This document shows positions 1 to 6,447 of a DNA stretch of 64,000 nt, piece after piece. This DNA comes from Limivivens faecihominis. GTDB lineage: Bacteria; Bacillota; Clostridia; Lachnospirales; Lachnospiraceae. Each line of letters opens with the position of its first letter. The first letter of the stretch is position 1. The translations under genes and the position numbers were made by a program. Under the pieces are notes generated by a model that saw nothing but the letters and a program-made list of their open reading frames with translations, was not told the origin of the DNA and ran no database searches. The stretch lies in NCBI RefSeq assembly GCF_020686945.1, contig NZ_JAJEPR010000010.1, positions 44,124 to 108,123 on the forward strand, given 5' to 3'.

Positions 1-786
1 CGGCTGCGGCCCGGTTTAGGTGAGACGATTTACGGAGCCGTCCGGACCCCGGCCCAGTGGCGCTTGTTGGTTTCGGAGGAGGAGTTTCAGAAGGGAAACT
101 TTCCGCGGCTGGGGCTTTTTGACGATGGAATTTTTGCGTCGAAGAGCCATCTTGGAACCTTCGGGACCATGACGAGGGAGGCCGCAGGCTGGAAAGCACC
201 CTGGATTCGGGAGGAGGAGCTCTCTTTTCTGGAGACTCTGGGAAAAAGGCTTCCCATTGGCGGAGAGGCGGTCTCGCCGGAGAGCGCAGGGCTTTCTGAA
301 GGCTGGGACTGTGATGGGGAAAAGGTCATGGCAGAGCTCAGAACGCTTCGGCTTACCTATCTCAATCGGGCCTACGACCGGAAGCTATTGGATCGCTGGG
401 AAAAGGAAGGCCTCCTGGGCGCTGTGGGGCTTCATCTGGGGTACCGCTTTGTCCTTCGGAAGGCGGAGCTTATAAAAAGCTTCGGAAGTCGAAAGCGCCA
501 GCTTTGCCTTGAAATCGAAAACTCTGGGTTTGGAGGGCTTTTTCAGGAGGCAGAGCTTTTTCTGCTATTGAAATCCGGTGAGAAGACAGAAGAGCTTCCG
601 ATAGAGATGGATTTCGGCACCTGGGCCGGAGGGGAGAAGCGGAGCCTGGAAGTCCGACTTGAGCCGGAAATGGCAGAGCTTTATCTGAAGCTTCGGAGGA
701 AAAAAGACGGAGCGCCGATCCGTTTCGCGAATGAAGGAAGCGGAGACCGTTTCTTTCTCGGAAGCCTGCATATTTCTGAAAACTGA
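1..786 (+). CDS. DUF4832 domain protein (5'-truncated by window edge)
   Basis: The frame is open from base 1, so the start and N-terminal part lie outside the window. The visible part has the typical DUF4832 pattern: a VRTPAQW segment, LGLFDDGIFASKSHLGTF, a GGEAV motif, a conserved LTYLNRAYD stretch, then LHLGYRF, followed by a C-terminal beta-rich domain. Proteins of this family occur in polysaccharide and exopolysaccharide loci and are thought to be carbohydrate-active, but no reaction is established. The next genes, a flippase and a glycosyltransferase on the same strand, support a role in making or remodelling a surface glycan. Family assignment is from recalled sequence pattern; function is inference. 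Confidence 0.75.
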   Translation, partial: RLRPGLGETIYGAVRTPAQWRLLVSEEEFQKGNFPRLGLFDDGIFASKSHLGTFGTMTREAAGWKAPWIREEELSFLETLGKRLPIGGEAVSPESAGLSEGWDCDGEKVMAELRTLRLTYLNRAYDRKLLDRWEKEGLLGAVGLHLGYRFVLRKAELIKSFGSRKRQLCLEIENSGFGGLFQEAELFLLLKSGEKTEELPIEMDFGTWAGGEKRSLEVRLEPEMAELYLKLRRKKDGAPIRFANEGSGDRFFLGSLHISEN

Positions 787-834
787 AATTCAGGAAAATG
801 AAAGACGATACTTAAGAAGAAAGGATCATGGAAG

Positions 835-2379
835 GTGAAAAAGAAATCCAGAACAGAATATTCCGTTATGAATACAACGGTGGCTTTTGCCGCCCAGGCC
901 GCAGCGATCCTCATGGGCTTTTTTACAAGGGTGATCTTTACCCGGATGCTCAGCGAAGGATATGTGGGAATCAACGGCCTGTTTAATGATATCCTGAATA
1001 TTTTATCCCTCTCGGAGCTGGGTGTCGGAACGGCGATTACCTATGCCCTCTACGGCCCCATTGCGAAGAAGGATATCAAAAAGCAGCAGATCCTGATGCG
1101 GATGTTCCGGACCTTTTACCGGGCGACGGCTGGCGTGGTGCTGCTGGTGGGGCTGGCGCTTCTGCCATTTTTGGGTGTCCTGATGAAGGAGCGGCCGGAT
1201 GTGGACCACCTGACCCTGATCTATCTTCTCTATCTTTTCAAATCGGTGGCCTCCTATCTTCTGATTTACAAAAAGACCCTGGTGGACGCTCATCAGATGA
1301 ACTATATCACGGTGCTGTACCACAATGGCTTTCTGGTTCTGCAGGATGTGTGCCAGATTGTGATCCTTCTTCTGACGGGAAACTTTATCCTCTTTCTGAT
1401 CATCGGAGTTGTCTGTACTATCGCCGGAAATATCTGCATGTCGGGAACGGCGGATCGGCTGTTTCCTTATCTGAAGGAAGAATGCAGGGAAAAGCTGCCC
1501 GAGGCGGAGCGGAAGGATATCCTGAAAAATGTGAAGGCCATGTTTATGCACAAGCTCGGAAATGTGGTGGTCAACAATACGGATAACCTTCTGATTTCCA
1601 GCTTCGTGGGCGTGGTAAGCGCCGGTATCTATTCCAACTATTACCTGCTGATTGGTTCCGTGCGTCAGGTTCTGGATCAGGCCCTCCAGGGGGTGGCGGC
1701 CAGCGTGGGAAACCTGGGTGTCACGGAGGATAAAGAGAAGATCAGCGATGTCTTTGAACAGCTGTTTTTTGTGGGCTACTGGATGTATGGCTTTGCCGGA
1801 ATCTGCCTTTTCGAGATTCTGAATCCCTTTGTGGAGCTGGCTTTCGGGGAGCAGTATCTTTTTCAGAGAAATATCGTCCTGATCCTCTGCATCAATTTCT
1901 TCATCAATGGCATGAGAAAAGCGGTGTTGATTTTCAAGGAATCTATGGGACTTTTCTGGTATGATCGCTATAAGGCCCTGTCGGAGGCTGTCCTGAACCT
2001 GAGCATTTCGATTCTTCTGGTGAAAAATTTCGGCGTCTGGGGCGTTTTTGCCGGTACGTTCTGCAGTACGGTCCTCACCTCCGTCTGGGTGGAGCCCTGT
2101 ATCCTCTATAAATACCGCTTTCACCGGCCGGTGAAGGAGTATTTTAAGACCTATGTAGCCTATATTTTGATGATGGCGGCCGCCTGGAGCCTCACAGAAG
2201 GGATCTGTCATCTGATCAGAGGAGGGATTTTCACGCAGCTCTTCCTTCGTGGCCTTGTCTGTGTGACGGTACCGAACCTGCTGCTCTGGCTGATTTTCCA
2301 TCAGACGGAGAAATGGAAGAGATTGGCCGAGCTTTTGAAAAAAATTGTCAAAAAGGTGAGAAAGAGCTTTCGGAGGTGA
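835..2379 (+). CDS. Oligosaccharide flippase, Wzx/MATE-like
   Basis: A 514-residue polytopic membrane protein with about 12-14 hydrophobic segments and a basic C-terminal tail. It starts MKKKSRTEYSVMNTTVAF, typical of polysaccharide-biosynthesis (PST/Wzx, MOP superfamily) flippases that move lipid-linked repeat units across the cytoplasmic membrane. The GTG start at 835 is chosen because AAGGA lies 9 bases upstream; the ATG at 828 is in another frame. It follows the DUF4832 gene and runs directly into a GT2 gene, so the three are probably co-transcribed. The glycan cannot be named from this. Confidence 0.85.
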   Translation: MKKKSRTEYSVMNTTVAFAAQAAAILMGFFTRVIFTRMLSEGYVGINGLFNDILNILSLSELGVGTAITYALYGPIAKKDIKKQQILMRMFRTFYRATAGVVLLVGLALLPFLGVLMKERPDVDHLTLIYLLYLFKSVASYLLIYKKTLVDAHQMNYITVLYHNGFLVLQDVCQIVILLLTGNFILFLIIGVVCTIAGNICMSGTADRLFPYLKEECREKLPEAERKDILKNVKAMFMHKLGNVVVNNTDNLLISSFVGVVSAGIYSNYYLLIGSVRQVLDQALQGVAASVGNLGVTEDKEKISDVFEQLFFVGYWMYGFAGICLFEILNPFVELAFGEQYLFQRNIVLILCINFFINGMRKAVLIFKESMGLFWYDRYKALSEAVLNLSISILLVKNFGVWGVFAGTFCSTVLTSVWVEPCILYKYRFHRPVKEYFKTYVAYILMMAAAWSLTEGICHLIRGGIFTQLFLRGLVCVTVPNLLLWLIFHQTEKWKRLAELLKKIVKKVRKSFRR

Positions 2380-2384
2380 AACGG

Positions 2385-3467
2385 GTGGCAGAGCAGGAAA
2401 AGAAAGTATCGATTGTCATACCTGTCTATAATGCGGAGAAGTATCTCGGGGAAGCGTTGGAGAGCCTCCTTGCCCAGACTTACCGGAACTGGGAAGCTAT
2501 TCTTGTGGTGAGCAGGTCCGGGGACCAGACGGAAGAGGTCGTTGAGGAGTACCTGAAAAGGGATTTAAGGATCAGTCGTCTGGATCACGAGGGTCAGGGC
2601 ATCAGCAGCGCCAGAAATCAGGGGATCTCTTTGGCGGACGGAGAGTATCTGCTCTTCATGGATGCGGATGATTATCTTTCGGACCCTTTGGTGCTTCAAA
2701 GATACCTGAACATTGCCGAAAAAATATCCGCGGATATCGTCGTGAGCAATTATGCCAGACTGTGGAAAGGCCGTTTTCTTCCGGCGGAGACCCATCAGAC
2801 CTTCTCGGTCTATCACCGGGATTCGGAGGAATTTCGCTTCCGGGGCTTTTTCTCCGTGGGAACCCTCTCTTATGTCTGGGGAAAGCTGTACCGCCGGTCG
2901 TTTCTGGAGGAAAATGGTCTTCGGTTTGAGGATTTTCCCTACGCGGAGGACAAGCTTTTCAATATGCAGTGTTATGTTCGCAGGGCGAAATATGCGTTTA
3001 TCGAGGAGATCGGGTACGTTTACCGGCGAAATGAGTCCTCAGTTTCTTATCAGTATAATCCAAACTCCAGCGACTGCTGGCTGGGGATCGCCCGGCGGCT
3101 GAAAGGGTGGCTGGAAGAAAAGGGCGAGGCTGAGGCGGTCTATGGCGGCCTCGTGGAGTACACGATATTTTTCGCCTCCTTTTTCGACGCGAAGAAGGAG
3201 TATGAGCAGCACGGGCATTCCCTCCGGGCTATCCGGAAAATCCTGAAAATTTACGGGCGGGACGCGATCGGGGGTGATTGCTTCCGAAGGCTCTCAGGAG
3301 AAAAAAGAGTCTCCGAGCTGGAGCAGAAGTTCTGGCAGGTGCTGATCCGGGGCTATTCCCTGGGCATGCGGTTTCGCTTTTATTTTCTCCTGGCCCTTGG
3401 AACCCGGGAACTCATTCATCACAGGGTAGATGAACGGATGTCGGACACCGGCCTTCGGGAAATATAA
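2385..3467 (+). CDS. Family 2 glycosyltransferase
   Basis: A GT-A fold glycosyltransferase: the N-terminus reads KKVSIVIPVYNAEKYL, followed by SLLAQTYRNWE, SSARNQGISLADGEYLLFMDADDYL with the metal/nucleotide-binding DADD, and a conserved WGKLYRRSFL segment with a downstream acidic EDKLF. It would transfer a sugar from a nucleotide-sugar donor to a lipid-linked acceptor at the inner membrane face. A start at ATG 2313 is possible, but a GTG at 2385 has an excellent GGAGGTGA ribosome site five bases upstream that overlaps the flippase stop codon, giving 360 residues. Last gene of the polysaccharide segment in this window. Confidence 0.88.
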   Translation: MAEQEKKVSIVIPVYNAEKYLGEALESLLAQTYRNWEAILVVSRSGDQTEEVVEEYLKRDLRISRLDHEGQGISSARNQGISLADGEYLLFMDADDYLSDPLVLQRYLNIAEKISADIVVSNYARLWKGRFLPAETHQTFSVYHRDSEEFRFRGFFSVGTLSYVWGKLYRRSFLEENGLRFEDFPYAEDKLFNMQCYVRRAKYAFIEEIGYVYRRNESSVSYQYNPNSSDCWLGIARRLKGWLEEKGEAEAVYGGLVEYTIFFASFFDAKKEYEQHGHSLRAIRKILKIYGRDAIGGDCFRRLSGEKRVSELEQKFWQVLIRGYSLGMRFRFYFLLALGTRELIHHRVDERMSDTGLREI

Positions 3468-3499
3468 AAAACAGCGGCCCATTTAAGAGTCGCTGTTTT
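3467..3499. terminator. Bidirectional hairpin terminator
   Basis: The arms AAAAACAGCG (3466-3475) and CGCTGTTTT (3491-3499) pair around a 15-base loop, with A and T runs so that it works in both directions between two convergent genes. The right arm is also coding: it encodes the last residues of the minus-strand nucleotidyltransferase. Confidence 0.8.
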
Positions 3500-4679
3500 C
3501 AAAGATCCGGACGAGGGTTGTCTTCTGGTTGCTCTTCCGGAAATCCTTAAGGGTCTGCCGGAGAGTCGTGTTCCGGAGTGTGTAGGTGTTTTTGAGAAAG
3601 CAGAAAAAGGTGGCGGGCCAGAGGGCAGGCCAGAGAAGGGGGCAGTGGCCGGCCTTTGGAAAGCGGACCTTCATCTGCACATGGCCTTCCCTGAAATAGG
3701 TCAGAAGATTGATCTTCCGGTAGGAGCCACTGCCGACCAGGGCCTGGGAGACGTCGGTGCCCATATCGCCATCCTCGAGAATCCGGATCAGAAAGGCTTC
3801 CGAAGTTTCCGGGGAGGCATTTATCGCCGGATCGATGGATGCGGGAAGATCAAGGTAAAGACGGCAGGTCTTAAGAATGATCTCATAGAGATGGCTGATC
3901 CGGGAAGCCTTGCACCACTGATGAATCCGGGAAAAATCGATCTCCTTTTCATAGCGTTTCAGATAAAGGACGAAATCGCAGAGGAGACGGATGCCGAAGC
4001 CGCTGTAGAGATAGTGCTTCAGCATATGGTGAATCATGTAGAAAACGTATTCGGTGGGCGGAAGGACCGAGTAGGTGAAGCCATTGATGGTCTGCCGGAT
4101 CGGTTTCAGCCTCAGGGGGGAATAGACTTCATCCACGGTCTGGTTGGCCGGCTCATACTGATACATGCCCACCACCCGGTAATGGAGCTCCAGCAGGAAG
4201 CTGCGGCCGGTCTTCGGAAACGTATAACGGTAGGTGACATGATGGTCGCTGAGTTCTTTTTCTTCCTTATAGCCCTGGGCTTCCAGGAGAACTTGGGCTT
4301 TTTCGAGGGCTTTCGGCTCGTTGATGTAGAGGTCGAGATCGCCGAGTTTCCGGTACTCGGGCACCGGATAGCAGGCGGCGAGGCTGATGCCCTTGAGAAG
4401 AATACAGGGGATGCCGTTTTCCTCAAGAAGGGAGACTGTGTGCCGGGTGAAGGCGTCGATCTGATAGTAATTCTGCATCATATTTTTCGTCTTCTGGAGC
4501 ATCGCGGGATAAAAGGAAGTGTTCCGAAAGCCCGGCAGGACAAAGGGAACGGTCCGGTGCTCTTCCGCGAGGGCGGCAAGGGAGGCCTGCTCTTCCTCCG
4601 GGATGGCGCCGGAAAAAGAAGTATCGTTTTTAAGACTGCTTCGGATAAACTGTAGATAGTGATCGTATAAAGGCTGCAT
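3483..4679 (-). CDS. Nucleotidyltransferase family protein (PF14907-like)
   Basis: A 398-residue protein with the signature of the uncharacterised nucleotidyltransferase family: IPCILLKGISLAACYP (residues 90-105) followed by RKLGDLDLYI (110-119), whose aspartates would bind metal. The remainder is helical with MIHHMLKHYL near the middle. Members of this family recur beside lasso-peptide and other RiPP genes carrying HPr-kinase-like proteins and PqqD, as here, but their substrate is not settled. It is divergent from the stand-alone PqqD gene across 71 bases. Possible role: nucleotidylation or phosphotransfer to the small exported protein or to a lipid; this is inference. Confidence 0.82.
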   Translation of the reverse strand: MQPLYDHYLQFIRSSLKNDTSFSGAIPEEEQASLAALAEEHRTVPFVLPGFRNTSFYPAMLQKTKNMMQNYYQIDAFTRHTVSLLEENGIPCILLKGISLAACYPVPEYRKLGDLDLYINEPKALEKAQVLLEAQGYKEEKELSDHHVTYRYTFPKTGRSFLLELHYRVVGMYQYEPANQTVDEVYSPLRLKPIRQTINGFTYSVLPPTEYVFYMIHHMLKHYLYSGFGIRLLCDFVLYLKRYEKEIDFSRIHQWCKASRISHLYEIILKTCRLYLDLPASIDPAINASPETSEAFLIRILEDGDMGTDVSQALVGSGSYRKINLLTYFREGHVQMKVRFPKAGHCPLLWPALWPATFFCFLKNTYTLRNTTLRQTLKDFRKSNQKTTLVRIFENSDS

Positions 4680-4750
4680 GGCGACTCCTGATTATAAAAG
4701 ATAGAAAGAGTATACCACGGATAAGCAGCTGAAAAAAGGGGGAAGAAGGA

Positions 4751-5014
4751 ATGAAAAAGACAGAAGGTTATGTGATCCGGAAGCTGGAGGAGGAGTATGT
4801 ACTCCTTCCCACAGGAAAACGGGCGGAAGAGGTCAACGAAGTGATCTCCTTGAGTGAGACGGCCGGTTTTATCTATCTCCACGCCGAGGAGGCCGCATCT
4901 ATTCCGGAGCTGGCAGAACTGGTGGGAAGAGAATATGGAATCGAAGCGGCGGAAGTCCTCCCGGATGTGAAGGCCGTTGTGGAGACGCTAGAGAAAAAGG
5001 GTGTGCTCTCATAG
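4751..5014 (+). CDS. PqqD family peptide-binding protein
   Basis: An 87-residue PqqD-like (PF05402) protein: YVIRKLEEEYVLLPTGKRAEEVNEVISLSETAGFIY matches the beta-hairpin plus 'LNETAAFIW'-type helix of the family, ending in helices that form the winged-helix peptide-binding fold (the RiPP recognition element). PqqD proteins hold a precursor leader for a modifying enzyme. A GGAAGAAGG ribosome site precedes the ATG. It ends tail-to-tail with the S26 peptidase, the two stop regions overlapping by 6 bases (5009-5014). A second PqqD domain is fused to the kinase at 8180-9340. Confidence 0.88.
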   Translation: MKKTEGYVIRKLEEEYVLLPTGKRAEEVNEVISLSETAGFIYLHAEEAASIPELAELVGREYGIEAAEVLPDVKAVVETLEKKGVLS

Positions 5015-5434
5015 CTTCCGAAGAAAGGCTGTGAGTCTAAAGCAGAGAGGGCGGACCGGAAGCATACAAAGCCAGAGGAAGGAGAGCAGGCGGTAAAGGG
5101 GATTGGAGACGGGAGTCTCTTTTCCTCTCCTCACAAAGGCGATGAGCTTTCCGCGAACCTGGTCTTCCCGGAGAGGGCCTTCGAGTTCTGACTGATTGTC
5201 GCCCACGAGAAACAGACCCTCGGGCGTGATCCTGGCAATCCGGTGAAGAACCAGGATGCTCTGATCCCGACGGTAGAGAATGACGTCATTCCGGCGGAGG
5301 GAGGAGACAGGAACCTCTTGAATCAGGGCCTCGTCCCTGCCGGGGATGAAAAGGGGATACATGCTGTACCCCTGGGGCTTGATCCGGATGATATTTCTAT
5401 CCCGAAGAAGCGCTTCAAGATCTGTTTTATACAT
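5009..5434 (-). CDS. S24/S26 family peptidase, SipW/ER-type signal peptidase
   Basis: A 141-residue peptidase with the signal-peptidase box PQGYSMYPLF (nucleophile Ser24), VILYRRDQSILVLHRI and FLVGDNQ. The usual bacterial general-base lysine is replaced by a His in LHRI (His64), as in SipW and eukaryotic/archaeal signal peptidases. A C-terminal hydrophobic segment (residues about 108-135) could anchor it in the membrane; there is no N-terminal anchor. SipW-type enzymes process dedicated substrates rather than the bulk secretome, so the neighbouring 127-aa protein is the obvious candidate substrate (inference). Confidence 0.85.
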   Translation of the reverse strand: MYKTDLEALLRDRNIIRIKPQGYSMYPLFIPGRDEALIQEVPVSSLRRNDVILYRRDQSILVLHRIARITPEGLFLVGDNQSELEGPLREDQVRGKLIAFVRRGKETPVSNPLYRLLSFLWLCMLPVRPLCFRLTAFLRKL

Positions 5435-5464
5435 AAAAAATCCTCGTTGTGTCGTTTTGGATTC

Positions 5465-5492
5465 ATTATAGCATCCGCTGAAAAAAACACAA
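5465..5492 (-). promoter_or_regulatory. Putative promoter of the S26 peptidase
   Basis: On the minus strand, TTGTGT and a perfect TATAAT are separated by 16 bases, 30 bases upstream of the peptidase start. Confidence 0.55.
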
Positions 5493-5534
5493 GAAAAGAC
5501 ATGAAAAATTCAATTGTTTATACAGTATGAATAC

Positions 5535-5563
5535 TTGACATTTGGGGGGATTGAGCTTAAGAT
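5535..5563 (+). promoter_or_regulatory. Sigma-A-type promoter for the 127-aa exported-protein gene
   Basis: TTGACA (5535-5540), 17-base spacer, TAAGAT (5558-5563). Transcription would start near 5570, leaving a leader of about 200 bases that contains the miniature inverted-repeat element at 5588-5752. Confidence 0.65.
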
Positions 5564-5587
5564 AGATGATAGAAAAAGACATAAATA

Positions 5588-5752
5588 CTAGTACAGTGAA
5601 TATTAAGTAACCGCCATATTGACTTGTCTGATTTTTCATCTGTTGCGTTGTCGTCAATCGACGTAGCCACCACTACGGCTCATTCCTCCGCCTTGCATAT
5701 GAAGAAATCATCCTGCGTCAATATAGCAGATACTTAATTCTCACTGTACTAG
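5588..5752. repeat. 165-bp MITE-like element with 22-bp terminal inverted repeats
   Basis: The left end CTAGTACAGTGA...ATTAAGTA (5588-5609) is repeated inverted at 5731-5752 with 20 of 22 positions matching. An inner inverted pair, ATATTGAC and GTCAATAT, extends the fold. The interior shares ATTGACTTGTCTG and CATCCTGCGT with a shorter element at 44604-44716, so this is a family. No ORF of note is inside; mobility would depend on a transposase in trans. It sits in the 5' leader of the 127-aa gene. Confidence 0.8.
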
Positions 5753-5770
5753 AGAAATGAGGTATATAAA

Positions 5771-6154
5771 ATGCGTGAATATACAAAACCGGTTGTATCT
5801 GTAGATGCTGGAATGGCAGAGGGGGTTTATGCTTCCAGCGGCGCCAGCCAGGGAAATTTAACGGTGAGCTATTACGGCGTCTGGGACAGATGGGGAACTA
5901 ACGGCGGTAAGGGTTTAGCTTCTGTAAGCTGGTCTGATATCACTGGTACAATTACCCTGACGATCAATTTCAATGATACAGTAGATCAGGTAGAAACTAC
6001 GGATGGTTCCGTACAGGTAACATGGTCCGGAAAGACAGCTACGCTGACCTTTGCTAATACAGTTTCCAATCCGTTGACGGTTGGAATCCATCTGAATCAT
6101 GGAACCAGCATTGATGATCTTCAGATAACCGGATATTCTTATTCTGTAGCATAA
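5771..6154 (+). CDS. Small beta-rich protein with MREYTKPVV leader; candidate cassette substrate
   Basis: A 127-residue protein without a classical signal peptide. It begins MREYTKPVVSVDAGMAEGVY, then a Ser/Gly/Ala hinge (ASSGASQGN) and about 100 residues rich in Thr, Val, Ser, Gly and aromatics with alternating hydrophobicity, as in an all-beta sandwich; the pattern is loosely reminiscent of a CBM2-like fold. No Cys. I recall similar 'YxKPxV...AEGVYAASG' leaders on small clostridial proteins, but no function. It has clearly lower GC than its neighbours. GAGG precedes the ATG. Given two PqqD domains, a SipW-type peptidase and an ABC exporter around it, it is probably the cargo, cleaved near AEGVYASSG; this is inference. 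Confidence 0.78.
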   Translation: MREYTKPVVSVDAGMAEGVYASSGASQGNLTVSYYGVWDRWGTNGGKGLASVSWSDITGTITLTINFNDTVDQVETTDGSVQVTWSGKTATLTFANTVSNPLTVGIHLNHGTSIDDLQITGYSYSVA

Positions 6155-6195
6155 AAAATGCACCAGGTATGAAAATGCCTGGTGTATTTTTTTTC
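6155..6195. terminator. Strong bidirectional terminator with GAAA tetraloop
   Basis: A 10-bp stem (CACCAGGTAT at 6161-6170 with ATGCCTGGTG at 6175-6184, one G-T pair) is closed by GAAA and flanked by A6 on the left and T8 on the right. It separates the + strand 127-aa gene from the minus-strand exporter genes. Confidence 0.9.
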
Positions 6196-6447
6196 TCACA
6201 TATTCCAGTCGCTGACAGTATCGTCTGGGCCATAACCCTTTTTCTCCCAGCTGGGCATCCGGTTGCCATTGTCCAAATCATAGCTTCCGGCATGGCCGGA
6301 ATCCTCATAGTGGGTCATCAGGCCGCAGCCATTTGACGTATTCGCAGGACAGCCAAGACAGGCAAACTGCTGCTTGTATCCGCGGGTTCCGCCATTCCGC
6401 TGTGAAAACTTTTTTAAAAATCTTCCATCATACGGGTGATGGCTTCC
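6196..6447 (-). pseudogene. Cys-containing ORF fragment without a start codon, downstream of the exporter
   Basis: Between the exporter stop codon (6414) and the terminator, the minus strand has an 83-codon open frame ending at 6196. It has no ATG/GTG/TTG before its middle. Its product would contain GYKQQFACLGCPANTSNGCG (three Cys) and a Gly/Asp/Trp-rich tail ending DTVSDWNM. It is in the -1 frame relative to the exporter and overlaps its end. It could be the remnant of a precursor-peptide gene that lost its 5' end, or a C-terminal extension reached by slippage at the T-TTT-TAA stop. I do not recognise the family. Confidence 0.35.

Noticed and set aside
1003..2301. 432-codon open frame antisense to the flippase
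   Set aside because: Mirror of a clear membrane protein gene; composition is His/Gln-rich with no family pattern and no ribosome site.
3645..4655. 336-codon + strand frame opposite the nucleotidyltransferase
   Set aside because: Shadow frame; the minus-strand protein has recognised motifs and a proper start.
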